DNA from: Terana coerulea
Lineage: Eukaryota; Basidiomycota; Agaricomycetes; Polyporales; Phanerochaetaceae
Assembly: GCA_024811115.1 (NCBI GenBank)
Contig: JAKOGH010000059.1
Span: forward strand, 1 to 14,931
Direction of reading: 5' to 3'
Length of the DNA: 14,931 nt
A model generated the notes under the pieces. That model ran no database searches, was not told the origin of the DNA, and saw nothing but the letters and a program-made list of their open reading frames with translations. Numbering within the stretch: position 1 is the first letter of the stretch; the number at the start of each line of letters is the position of its first letter. Made by a program: the position numbers and the translations under genes. This document shows positions 1 through 9,934 of this stretch, piece by piece.

Positions 1-726
1 CCTAAGCATACCGCACATCGACCGTACAGCTCGACCACGGAAGTTAGAGGAAAGCGACCAGCGCTCGGGAGGCTTGCCAGTGGGCGCTTATGTGCTTGTG
101 TGTAAACGCACACGTACTTCGGATCCGTGTTTGCAGCCATTCAGCTAACATCTCATTATATAGTTCCAACAGTAGCTATACATAATGGCAACGAAGATTA
201 GATATTGTAATATATTTTGTACACCCATGAACTGAGCACATACTCCAGTACGTAGAAAGCAAACAGCCTTATACCCCAAGACTGCTTAGCAGGGTGAAGC
301 AAGCTGTCTAAGCCTAGTCCACCTACAATGCCGCCCTAAGGAGATGTGTAGCCCACAAAGCCCGCTAGACCTAACAGCGGGATTCCGTATATGAAGCTCA
401 GCCGCAAGAGTCTTGCTACAAGCGAGGGTGACGTAACGCAGAGATGAAAGAAGCGGTTGCGAATGCAAAGGTCTCCAGTATATCTCTTCAAAGGACGCGT
501 GATGGTGCGCAAGAACCATGACCGCAGTGTTCGGATCGCCGTAAAGCCAGTAGACGGCCGTTCTATCGGGACGGTTACGTTAACTGACTGAACGAAGGTG
601 GACCTGGCAGGTGGCTACAAAGTCTTACCAATCATACATATCCACGGTTTATTCTTCATGAGTATTTCGATCTCGTCGATATAGAGTTTCTCCCTGTCCC
701 GGCGAGGGAAATCGAGGCCTGGCATG
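1..726. other. Left flank, no gene supported
   Basis: No open frame here carries a recognisable domain or a convincing exon/intron pattern. The longest minus-strand open stretch (about 286-519) is short, Cys/His/Arg-rich and has no homology I recognise. The segment downstream of the minus-strand gene that ends at 727 probably holds its 3' UTR. Confidence 0.4.
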
Positions 727-1406
727 TCAGGATGGCAGACCTGTGCCAACACAACGGCCATTCATTATCAGTCCCGTAGGGGCTTGCCAGGAATCAGAAC
801 GCACCACCGAGTTCTCCATGCGCCACCACATGTCCGGAACGTACACAAAACCATCCGTTGGCCCTAATGCAGCCCAATCTTCTTCGCTGTCGCATAGTCC
901 CGACTTCTCCGAGGCAAACTTTGTTGTCTTCCGTAAGTCTTCACGGGTGTACATGTAGGTATTCGTATCCAAATCTTCTGCGCTTTTGCACCACTTGAAC
1001 AGAATCTCACTGAGATTGAATAAGTAACAATATTGAGGAAGAGTCCGTAACACTCACGGTCGAGAGCCCCCAAAGTCGACTGGTCTTCCTCGAAGACAAT
1101 AACATCGCCTTGCATGTGGTACTTTCCAACACCGAAATGCCTGATAGTGCCTGCTGAGCTCCGGTCTCGGTGGACTCTCTCCCGGGCTAGCGCGAACTTC
1201 TCTTCCGGCGTCTTGTCGAAAAGGTGGGAGTGGCGACCAATGTCCCCGAGTAAGCCCAGTATGGTTGGAATTGGTCTGTATATGCGTCGTAGGCATACGA
1301 ACGGTAGCTTGAGCAAGCGAGCCAGCGAGTGAATGACGTGGTAGACTGAGATCTGGTGAGCGTGCTTTTGAGTCTCAACGTCACGTGCATGCGTACCAGG
1401 TTCCAT
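727..1406 (-). CDS. Hypothetical protein, two exons, about 199 residues
   Basis: I do not recognise this protein. Seen: a minus-strand ATG at 1406-1404 opens a frame that includes LLGDIGRHSHLFDKTPEEKF and a later stretch VIVFEEDQSTLGALD. A GTGAGT donor begins at 1057 and an acceptor GCGCAG ends at 978 (80-nt intron). The second exon encodes DLDTNTYMYTREDLRKTTKF, then an acidic/aromatic stretch with DWAALGPTDGFVYVPDMWWR, and stops at 727. Exon lengths 349 + 251 = 600 nt give 200 codons including the stop, so the frame closes exactly, which supports the model. There is no signal peptide or membrane segment; the N-terminal 55 residues are Leu/Arg-rich and could still contain an unrecognised intron. 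A nearer acceptor (CTCAG, about 1010) exists but puts the second exon out of frame. The gene is divergent from cdh1, about 1 kb away. Confidence 0.5.
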
Positions 1407-2363
1407 CTCTCAACGTTACGATGTGCAGTTTGGACAGGTCGACCAAGGTGCAGTTTCCTCTCTACTGCTTATCTTGACATATGCGGTCGAAACACTTGTA
1501 GGGCCCCATCTGCGAGAAGACGGTATTCTTTATGCCTATAGAGCTCGATGATTGTTCGTACAACGAGATATTCTCGGGTTGTAGGATGCCCGGGCCTTAT
1601 AAATAAGACAAGAATACTGAGCGATCGAGGCAGACCGACGCTCAGTGGCCTATTCTGAAAGGTGGCGTATTCAGATAAAATTTGGAGTGCACAACAAGAG
1701 CTTGCTTACAGGAGTACTCGAATGATCCGGCAAGGAATGCTAACGGTGAAACTTGAGATCCGGCTCTTGTTGGCCAAATGGGGCCGTGGATCGCGTTCAG
1801 TCACAGCGAGTTCACAGAACCTTTCTTGGCGGTGCGACCATAGCACAGGCTTATAGAGCAGCAGATAGTTGATATGTTCACTCCTCTAGGAGCTCTGTAC
1901 TACGTGGGGTACGAGGGATACGAGGGTTTCCTCCGAGTGTGGCTGTCGCGTTCGCAGCCCATGCGTCGCCTGTTCTCTCGACGTGAAGCAAGTTAAGAGA
2001 AAGAATGTAGCTGTAATAAGAGTAACGGTCTCTGAGACGTGTCCCGGGTTTCTCAAGACAAGGCGAGCGCAAGTCTAAGAGTCAGACTGAGAGGCTCACG
2101 GAGGCCACAATTCAGACGGAGCTGATGCGGATGATGGGAGCCACTTCGGAGTTCAACGGAGGCTGTATTTGTGATCTTACGTAACACGCGACGCGGGGTT
2201 CCAGCCGCGGTTGTTTGAACGCGCCTTGCCCTCCTCCTCCATCCGCCAGCCTCACGACATTTCACGCTCTACCCCGCCTCAAATCCGTGCCTAACCCATT
2301 TAAACGATATTTTCTCCGGTCTTTCGTCACAACTCTCTACGCATCAGACGGCCCCTACACACT
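1407..2363. promoter_or_regulatory. Divergent intergenic region with pyrimidine-rich cdh1 leader
   Basis: This 957-bp region separates the minus-strand hypothetical gene from plus-strand cdh1 and should hold both promoters. The last 140 bases before the cdh1 ATG (about 2222-2363) are strongly C/T-rich on the plus strand, typical of fungal 5' leaders and transcription-start regions. A TATAAATA occurs at 1598-1605, but it is about 760 bp from cdh1 and on the wrong strand to read TATAWAW for the leftward gene, so I assign it no role. I see no coding sequence here; the short frames lack domain content. Confidence 0.4.
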
Positions 2364-4200
2364 ATGTCTTCCCTCAAGAACTCGCCGTTTGGCAAACGGC
2401 TTCGCGCCTCTCATGCTCAAGAGAACGACGAAGAACGCGGCCGTAGAAACAGGCCGCGCACCCAACCTACATTTGGCATTGCCCATCCACCTACGTCGCT
2501 GCTCGATTCGCACCTGGCAAACAACGAGAGCGGAAAGGCCACCGACTCGGCAGTGGCCCCCAAAGACTATGGCGACCGCTTCGTACCCAGCCGAGAAGTG
2601 GGTGACATGCGAACGTCGTATCAGCTACGAGAAGAGATTCGTCCCGCGACGCCGACCAAGAGCAGGATCATTCCTACCGAGTCGGATGCGCAGAAGGAGC
2701 AGGCCAACTCCATTTTTGCGTCGATACTCCAGACGGAAGTCACGCCACCTTCACCCACTCGTGCCATCTCACCCGTTCGCCAAGCATCAGGTTCCGTACT
2801 CCCTCGACACCAACACGACGGCGACTATTCGCATATAACTCTCCATCTAGGTCGAACCCCGCCACTCCTACGCGGCGGCTGGACACGCCAAACGACGAAG
2901 CCTACTCCATGAGCCCAGTACGGGCAGAGAGCCGCCAGCTACTTGAAAGTCCCCGAAGGAAATTGCGCAGTGTCTGCAAGACCCCGTACCGTGTGTTGGA
3001 CGCGCCAGAGTTGGCTGACGATTTCTATCTGAACCTGGTGGACTGGTCCAGTACGAACGTACTTGGAGTTGGGCTGGGTGCATGCGTATACCTTTGGACA
3101 GCGCATACAGCGCAAGTCTCGAAGTTATGCGATCTTTCAGACACCAGCGACACCGTCAGTTCGCTATCCTGGGTAGAGAAGGTGCGTAAATCGTTCATAC
3201 ATCTCATACGCAAACAGCTAACACCTCTGGTCATTCTAGGGCACCACTCTCGCGGTTGGCACACTTTCCGGAAAGCTACACATATATGACGCGCACACCC
3301 TACAGAAACAGCGCAGCTATCAACAAGCCCACACAAACCGCATAGGCGCACTCTCCTGGAATGCTCACATCCTCACCTCCGGCTCTCGCGACCGCATGAT
3401 CTGCCACCGGGACGTTCGCGAGGCTACCGTCAAACCGTTCAAGAAATCCCTAGGTCACAAGCAGGAGGTGTGCGGGCTACGATGGAACACCGACGGCGGT
3501 CCAACGTCCGCACTATTGGCAAGCGGAGGTAACGACAACAAAGTGTGCATTTGGGATTTGAGGGGTCAAAGAGACCCGGGATGAGGAACAACCCTGCGTT
3601 GAACGCTACTGGGTCGAGCACTGCCGGAGCAGGGACCACTGCAAGCGGAAGCGGGACGACGAGTGGGACGGAGGATGGAACCGACATTCCCCTGTTCAAA
3701 TTCCACGAACACACGGCGGCAGTCAAGGCGTTGGCTTGGGACCCGCATGTCAGTGGCGTGCTAGCCACTGGTGGAGGCACGGCAGACAAACACATACGCT
3801 TCTGGAACGTATTTACGGGAAATATGTTGAACGAACTCGACACCGGCAGTCAGGTGAGTGTCAGCCATGACATTGCTATTGGATACGTGTACTGACCATT
3901 CACCAGGTTTGTAACCTTACGTGGTCGTTAACCTCGCATGAACTTGTATCAACGCACGGGTTCTCCTCAACGACGGCGCAGAACCAGATATGCATCTGGA
4001 AGTACCCATCACTCGACATGGTCGCCAGTCTCACGGGACACACGCACCGAGTGCTCTACCTTGCCATGAGCCCAGACGGCGAGACTATCGTCACAGGTGC
4101 AGGCGACGAGACACTGAGGTTCTGGAACGCATTCCCGAAGAAGGACAACAGCCGAACGCGGCGAGAGAGTCGGCTGGATTACGGAAGGCTCATCCGCTAG
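2364..4200 (+). CDS. cdh1: Cdh1/Fizzy-related APC/C activator (WD40), two apparent frameshifts
   Basis: Cdh1 (Fzr1; Ste9/Srw1 in fission yeast) binds the anaphase-promoting complex and presents D-box and KEN-box substrates at mitotic exit and in G1. Seen: the start [12 protein letters not shown]; a C-box DRFVPSR at about residues 71-77 for APC/C docking; a linker with many S/T-P sites, as expected for CDK-inhibited Cdh1; [11 protein letters not shown] leading into [12 protein letters not shown]; seven WD40 blades including [38 protein letters not shown] and [20 protein letters not shown]; and a C-terminal Ile-Arg tail. Introns are 3182-3239 and 3854-3906. The reading frame changes within the CCC run at 2801-2803 and within the GGGG run at 3562-3565; conserved Cdh1 sequence continues on both sides, as if one base were missing from each run. 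With one base restored at each, the exons total 1,728 nt (575 residues plus stop). DDFYLNL and the C-box context favour Cdh1 over Cdc20. The family call is firm; whether the frameshifts are real is uncertain. Confidence 0.93.
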
Positions 4201-5069
4201 GTCCCTGCTGCCGCCGCCGTCTCATTTTATGGTCGTCGTTCTTCGGTCTCATTTTGTCATTCGGGGTCATCTGGAAGCTTTCACGGACTAGAAGCATCTC
4301 AACTCGACATATTTCCCAATGCTTAATCAATCCCTCATCTACCTCCCATCTCATCCCACCAACTATCGCAACGCCATTCGCCTGTCATCGCAACCACGAA
4401 ACACGAACTCCGTCCACCGTCACACCCCCACCATCGCCAAGCACACTATCACCGCCAACAACTACCCTACGCTCACCTATCCTTATCTGTTATCATGTAC
4501 TATTCGTTCGGGACCGTCTCCTCTTCTATGTTCTCGCCTTGCTATGCAAGCATGTTGTTTTGCTTAGGCCTTTTCTGCTTACCATGTTCTCTTCCTGTTC
4601 GCTTTTGCGTCTTATGCTTTGTCTCCTGTTATTCCTTCACACGGACGCTCCCGTCGTTTTTGCCGTGTCTTTGCATGCATGATCTCGGTTTCAGCCGCCC
4701 TGTTCTTTGGTTGCACTTGGTTTGTTCGTATCTCACTGAAACTGGAATTTACATGCGTTGGGCGTGCATACGCTGATGTTGAGAATGCTCTGACCGGCTG
4801 GTTTGAGTCAATCGCTTCGCCAATACGCCACATCGTACGATACAGGCTAAGGGTCGTACTTATCGCAAGCTGAAGCACAATAACGCAGTAAAGTGGATGC
4901 GAAGGACAGCAACAATACGTAGACCGGGCGTAATCCATATTGTGCAAAGCCGAGCACATATTTGAACCGGTAGGCCTGCGCTGGTTAAGAATGCTTATTG
5001 ATGAAAGTACAGAATGCGCGACATACATGTGTTACGACCTTGTGTGTACGAGAACACCGCTATGGGTGC
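4201..5069. other. Convergent 3' region, pyrimidine-rich, no gene
   Basis: This lies between the stop codons of cdh1 (plus) and DUF6533 copy A (minus), so it should hold both 3' UTRs. Positions about 4300-4480 are very rich in C, T and A (runs such as CACCCCCACCATCGCC), and 4500-4680 is T/C-rich. Open frames here are Ser/Thr/Pro/Leu/Cys-biased on both strands and look compositional rather than coding. I see no tRNA or structured RNA. Confidence 0.5.
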
Positions 5070-6844
5070 TCACTGGGGCGTCAACGCTCTGGAGATATCG
5101 CGATCCTCTCGCTCCCTGCGATGGCCGAATTCCGCCAATATGCCTGCTCTCATCGGGTCATCGGATACCTCCACCACGGCGCTGGGCTCACCGTCGCTGC
5201 CACCGCCGCCGCCGCCGTGGTGCATAGATTCGTCGTCTAGGCCGATGTTGAGCGAGGCACCCAAATTTCCGACCGCACGGTCGATTGCAAATCGTACAGA
5301 GGTTGTTTGCCCGGTTTCCACTGTGGTACGTGGGAGATAAATCGTTCGGAGATTCATGATGAGCCGTGAAAGGCAGAATGAAACCAGCCTGCCAGAGTCG
5401 CGGCGATGGTAATATCAGCCCAGCCCCGAAGGAAGGGGGAAAATAGTTCTAACGTACACGTCGGTCAGTAAGACGTAGCAGGAGTATTGCTGGTTGATAT
5501 CCGATCAACGGAGAAACTTAGGAAACATCGTGGTTCTGTGCACGCACCACATGTCGTATTGAGGTAAAATTCACAACAGCCTGGATGATCATCAGACTAA
5601 GTAGTGCAACAGTCGGTGAGGTGAAGCGGCAAGCTTTGAAGCAACGACGAAGCCTCACATATACAATAATGTACCTTGTAATATAGTAAAACTGAGTTAG
5701 TATACAGCCGCGCAAGGACTCTGACTAGGTATTTAGCTTCGCTCACCGTCTCTTAATAAGATAGAAACTACGCTGGTTGTCCCAAGTCTTCTCGTTAGCA
5801 AGGTTGAGTAGACTTGCTGGGCCTTCCGCCAGGTCATATAGAGTAGTGCAGACTCTAATATAATGATAACGGCCAACTGGAAGGGGGCCAGAAACTGCAA
5901 TACCCATGGTTCACTTTGTGGTTCGCACCTGCACCAGTCCAAATCATTCGTGTTATCAACAAAATTAGAGTAGGCGATGTTTATCAGTACTCACACAGTT
6001 ACAGCGTCCATAATGTCATAACATACACTCGACGAGGCAGCTGTTGTGCTAGATGCTGATCCCAAATAGACTTCCTGCGACAACGCGACCTTCGCATCAT
6101 TAGTACACTCGTTTTGCACGCTGAGCCACGCTCTACATACCACGTTAAGTACAGGACTGATGATCCCCGCCATCAACACTCCAAGAAGAATTTTCACATC
6201 TCTTGCATGCAGCGCATACAAGCGCAATGCAGCAAAAACAGTTTTGCTGATGGGTAAGCTATCACCAAGTGCTCCCATGCAATATGACTAGCTTACTTGC
6301 GGTAGCAAAATAGATTGTAATCCTGAAGCATTGGGTTGCATGGAAGACGATGTTTAACCTACGGTTAGGAGCTTTATCAGAATGTACGTCCACTAGGATT
6401 GTCATATTTGGATTCGTACGTGGCAGTCTATCACAGGCCGATCAATATAGTCAGAATATACTGGTATATTCCATGTGAGGATAGGACTCACCCCGACCTC
6501 CATTGGAGTACCAACCAAGAGCCATAAGCCAGTGCTTTGGTACAGCAATAGAGCATAACGGTTTGCAATGAAGAGGAGCGAGGCTGCCGTTAGCTTTTGT
6601 TTCCATATTGATGTCACTTCTTGCGGAAATGTCAAGAGCTGTTCATACAATGTGAGGCCTATCATCCGAAGGCTGCGTGAGTGAGGTAGATATAAGTATG
6701 TCAATACTTCAGGCTTAACAGGTACAAGTCAGCTGGACCCCAACTTCTTCTCTAGTCAGAATAAAGGACTCATCATTACACTGTCTACCAATGAAATTTT
6801 TGAGCTTACTTGATGTGACCTGGGTTCAATAGTCGGGTAGACAT
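5070..6844 (-). CDS. DUF6533-family membrane protein, copy A (one splice acceptor apparently lost)
   Basis: Multi-pass membrane proteins with an N-terminal DUF6533 domain are numerous in Agaricomycetes; their function is unknown. Seen: the domain signature LTLYEQLLTFPQEV...IWKQKL...SLLFIANRYALLL (exon 6492-6672), FAALRLYALHARDVKILLGV and further hydrophobic segments (FLAPFQLAVIIILESALLYM), then LIMNLRTIYL and VRFAIDRAVGNLGASL, and an acidic tail with VEVSDDPMRAGILAEFG. Exons I infer: 6492-6672, 6420-6427, 6297-6358, 6141-6238, 5995-6089, 5747-5928, 5659-5674, 5548-5596, 5458-5489, 5070-5388; their phases close throughout. Compared with copy B, the intron 6239-6296 ends in TG instead of AG (6240-6239). 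The nearest upstream AG would add 8 nt and break the frame, so a full product is doubtful. The start ATG at 6844 is chosen because ATGTCTACYC is conserved in copy B; the joining of the first small exons is unresolved. A CCG repeat (5203-5217) encodes Gly in the tail. Confidence 0.75.
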
Positions 6845-7396
6845 TCGATACTTTCTGCGCTTGTCAGTGAGAGGTAAAACTTAAGAGGGAAGGACGCGGC
6901 GACTGACATCCCTTATGTACTTTGTGACAGAGAGATGCCGACGAGCTGTGCTGCCTGGTGCCCATATCGACATCATGATCTTCAGATGACTGAATTTACC
7001 GTGGGTGAAGGTATCGGAGGAGCACGCACGCACGTGAGGAATGTATACTCGCAGTGAAAGGATAATACCTGAGGGCCCAGTTCCATAAGAGAAGCCGGCT
7101 ATGCACGTCAATTCGTCAGTCTATACATGTTGTTCCAGCCGAGAATATCTGGCACTTAGAGCGAGTCCAGCCAGGAATACCTTGTCGGCACAGCGGCGGC
7201 AGCAACATCTATCAAGGAAGATGTTAGCTCTAGGGCGCTATGCCAGATATCATATATGACGTTGTTACATTGCTGAGCAGTGGAAGTACAAGGGCAAACC
7301 TGTTATATTCCGTGTAGCTGTACACGCTCTTTGGTGCTTCGCGAATCAAGGGGATGGCACCCATCTTCGAGACTGCGGAACTTGAGGAATCAAAGC
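6845..7396. other. Intergenic, upstream of DUF6533 copy A
   Basis: This part of the left repeat unit is alignable in patches with 9935-10680 of the right unit (for example 6842-7060 with 9932-10110). It should contain the promoter of copy A and the former 3' flank of the penta-EF-hand fragment. I see no TATA box I would defend and no coding domain. The open frame at about 6881-7111 is not conserved as protein in the sister segment. Confidence 0.4.
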
Positions 7397-7757
7397 TTAT
7401 AGAGCGCTGAGGTCTGAGGGAAGAGTCGTGAAACGGTTATGATACACTGATCTGGATTCAGCCGTCGCAGTCTCGGTGTTCGGCGGAAAACGACGCGGTG
7501 AGGCACCGTGAGGGCCACGAAGCACGAAGCAGTCAAGCAATATGCCAAAGGGCACACTACCCCGCGTACACCCATGGTAAGTGCACAATAATCTACTTCA
7601 AATGAGTAGATAAATGAGTAAGTGCTCAGCTTGAAAGGAGGCTGCGGGAAGTGGGCGTACCGTTTTCGGCCTCGGGGGAGGGCGGAATCGAGAGGCAACG
7701 GTGACGCAAAGCCGGGCAGGGCCTGCAAAGATTTCATGGCGTCGACAGAGCCTGAGT
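7397..7757 (-). pseudogene. Truncated, decayed 3' fragment of the penta-EF-hand gene
   Basis: Nucleotide similarity follows the 3' end of the intact gene: GATCTGGATYCAGCCGTC (7449 with 10754) matches the EF5 region, GCACGAAGC-GTC lies in the last exon, and AGTGGGCGTACCG with GGCCTCG matches the donor boundary of the last intron. Similarity ends near 7757, which corresponds to exon 5 (about 11065), so EF-hands 1 and 2 and the Gly-rich tail are absent. No frame retains an EF-hand loop: indels and substitutions have destroyed all of them. This is a by-product of the segmental duplication, not a functional gene. Confidence 0.75.
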
Positions 7758-8232
7758 TATATATGCCTTTAATCTTGTTCTCCTCTTCTCGATGCGGACG
7801 TGCACGTTCTTCACATGCATGACTTCCCGGTTTACTTTATTCGCCCTTGTCTGGCATGGATGCGTGCTGCGCCATAGCCTGTAGGTCAATGTGGATATCA
7901 TTAACCCAATAGCTCGCACATGTGATGGTTAAACGAACTGCATACCTGATTATTCGCCATCGTGTGGTGGTTTCAAGTTGACTGGCGAGGATTCAATACG
8001 CCGCCTCCGAGTCCACCTTGGGGTCATCACATGATATTCCGTAGGAGGCGCCAAGGCCCAGGACGGCATGAGGCGCCAGCCTCGGGGCTTCCGTACTCGT
8101 AGGCACGTTCACGGTTCACGAGGGCGACTTCAAGTGCAACCTCACGCTTCGTTGGAGAATGCCTCAGGCCTCATGCTGAAGATACAACTATGCTGATATA
8201 CGTGTACAGGTGCTCAGGGAGTACCGAATACA
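7758..8232. other. Spacer between the two duplication units
   Basis: About 475 bp have no clear counterpart in the other unit. There is a GC-rich patch at 8038-8100 containing two GGCGCCA motifs. No gene, RNA or transposon end is recognisable. It should include the 3' flank of DUF6533 copy B. Any target-site duplication or recombination junction would be expected here, but I could not see one. Confidence 0.4.
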
Positions 8233-9934
8233 TCAGCATCCCTCCTCTCCAGCCTCACAATGGCCAAATTCTGCCAATATGCCTGCTTTCATCGGGTCAT
8301 CGGATACTTCCGCGACCTCGATAGGTTCTCTGTCGTCGTCGTCGCGCACGTCTTCATCGTCTAGGCCGAGATTTAGGGAGGCACCCAGGTTCCCGACTGC
8401 ACAGTCGATTGCGAACCGTACAGAGGTTGCTGGGCCGGTCGTCAACGAGGTTTGTGAGAGGTATATCGTCCGAAGATTCATGATGAACCGTGAGAGACAG
8501 ATTGAAACCAGGCTGCCCGATTCCCGGGAATAATAGGATCAGCTCGATAGAAGAAAGGACGAGATAATTTACACGTACACGTCTGTGATCACGACATATC
8601 TGGAATAGTGCTGATTTATGGCTCGGTAAAAGGAGTCTGAGGAAGTATATCACAGCTCTGCGTACTCACCACATACCACGCCGAGATGAAATTTATGGCG
8701 GCTTGCACGATGATCAGGCTAAGGTAACAGTCAGCATGGTGAAGGAGTAAACGGGAGACTACGATTCACACATACAGCAAAGTACCTCATAGTAAAGGTG
8801 TCTTGTTTATAAGTGTGTCCAAGGGCATTGATTGGCGCATTCAGCTTACTCACTATCTCTTAACAGGATTAGGAGTATGATTGTCAATCCAAACCTTCGC
8901 AATTGCAAAATCGCATGGACTTGCTTGGCTTTTCGCCAGGTCATGTAGAGCAGCATAGTCTCTAACGTGACAATGACTGCCAACTGCAAGGTGTCCAAGA
9001 CTCGCTGTACCCATGTTTGATTTGTATGCCATTCACACCTACAACGGTGTACATGAGCAGGGTCCGGCAAGATATATACAGCTGCTGCAGTACGCACTCT
9101 GAGCCGTTCAAGATGTTATGGCATACAGGCGGTGACATATCAACTGTTGCACCAAAAGCCTCCCCAAATAGACCTCCCGCGACAGTACCACCTTCAAATG
9201 ATCAGTCCTTGCTTGTCAGGCACGCCAAATCGCACTCTACGTACCAGATTGGCTATAGGATTGATCAGGCCAGCCATCAAGACTCCAAGAAGGACTTTGA
9301 CGCTTTTGCCGTGTAACGCATACAAGCGGAGTGCAGCGAAGACTATCCGTTGAACGCTCAGTCACGACGCGGGATGCTGTGCGGGATGGCAAGCTTACTA
9401 GCCACAGCAAGATATATCATTATTCTGAAGCATTGGCTTGTGTGAGTAACGATGTTCATCCTAGGGTTCAAGGGGTTGTCAGGATATAAATTGCATGTGA
9501 TATGCACCCGTACCGTGACGTGGTGGTCTATCATGAGGAGTCGAGTCAGTCGGAATATATAAATTCGCATGAAGATAGGGCTTACCTTGGCTGTGTCTGC
9601 GTTAAGTAGGACCCAGAGAGCAGTGATTTGGAATAGCAATAGAGCATAGCGGTTGCCGACAAAAATAAGTGACGCCCCTGTTAGCCTTCGGGCCCATATC
9701 GAGGTTACTTATTGTGGAAACGTCATGAGATATTCATACAATGTGATGCCTGTTGTCGCGCTGCGTGAGTAAAGCGAATATTGCGACGTCCGTGTCTTGA
9801 ACTTAACAAGTACAAGCCAGTTGGATGTCGATGCCCGCCCTAGTCAAAGTCGAAGGTTAGTTAATGAAGATCATTCCCATGGCTTAGTTCCGCACTTACA
9901 CCGTTTGGCCCGGATTGAATACTTGAGTAGACAT
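8233..9934 (-). pseudogene. DUF6533-family membrane protein, copy B (nonsense codon and frameshift)
   Basis: Paralogue of copy A, with the same intron layout and largely the same splice sites. Seen: MSTQVFNPG at the start; ITLYEYLMTFPQ, then a TAA stop at 9711-9709 where copy A has GAA, followed in the same frame by VTSIW and SLIFVGNRYALLL of the DUF6533 domain; IFAALRLYALHGK with an intact AG acceptor; LQLAVIVTLETMLLYMTWRK; and a tail VRFAIDCAVGNLGASLNLGL plus AEVSDDPMKAGILAEFG. A second problem lies near 9162-9165, where the frame of VVLSREVYLG and that of the downstream exon end (PPVCHNILNGSE) differ by one base at a GGGG run. The nonsense change is a substitution within the domain and makes this copy a likely pseudogene. 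The C-terminal tail remains open and close to copy A, so inactivation may be recent, or a shorter product may still be made. Confidence 0.72.

Larger units (their letters stand above)
5070..7757. repeat. Left unit of a tandem segmental duplication
   Basis: This segment is directly repeated at 8233-11065. Matching landmarks in order: the DUF6533 C-terminal exon (5070 with 8233); the conserved start ATGTCTACYC (6844 with 9934); the intron donor side CGGTACGC on minus (near 7657 with 10967); and GTCGA-GAGCC-GAG (7741 with 11049). The offset grows from about 3.16 kb at the left to about 3.31 kb at the right because of indels between the copies. The left boundary cannot be placed exactly; similarity is clear from the stop codon inward. 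The right boundary falls inside exon 5 of the penta-EF-hand gene. Substitutions and indels are many, so the duplication is old. Confidence 0.8.

Noticed and set aside
1598..1605. TATAAATA motif
   Set aside because: About 760 bp from the cdh1 start, and reading TATTTATA toward the leftward gene; no spacing supports a promoter role.
2801..3565. cdh1 as a true pseudogene or a programmed-frameshift gene
   Set aside because: Both breaks sit in short C/G runs, similar anomalies occur in SPT7, and the rest of the gene is fully conserved; miscalled run length is simpler. Kept as a finding to verify.
3439..3843. Long minus-strand open frame opposite the cdh1 WD40 exons
   Set aside because: It is a shadow of the plus-strand coding sequence; the plus strand carries clear WD40 motifs in this interval.
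4319..5028. Overlapping open frames on both strands downstream of cdh1
   Set aside because: Composition follows the pyrimidine-rich 3' UTR (Ser/Thr/Pro/Leu/Cys bias), with no domain and no splice-consistent extension.
6881..7111. Minus-strand open frame between DUF6533 copy A and the penta-EF-hand fragment
   Set aside because: It begins with TTG rather than ATG, and the aligned segment of the other unit (about 9950-10180) does not keep this protein sequence.
7622..7822. Plus-strand open frame over the penta-EF-hand fragment
   Set aside because: It is antisense to sequence clearly derived from the 3' end of the penta-EF-hand gene and has no domain.
7758..8232. Possible transposon between the two units
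   Set aside because: No terminal inverted repeats, long terminal repeats, target-site duplication or transposase-like frame could be seen.
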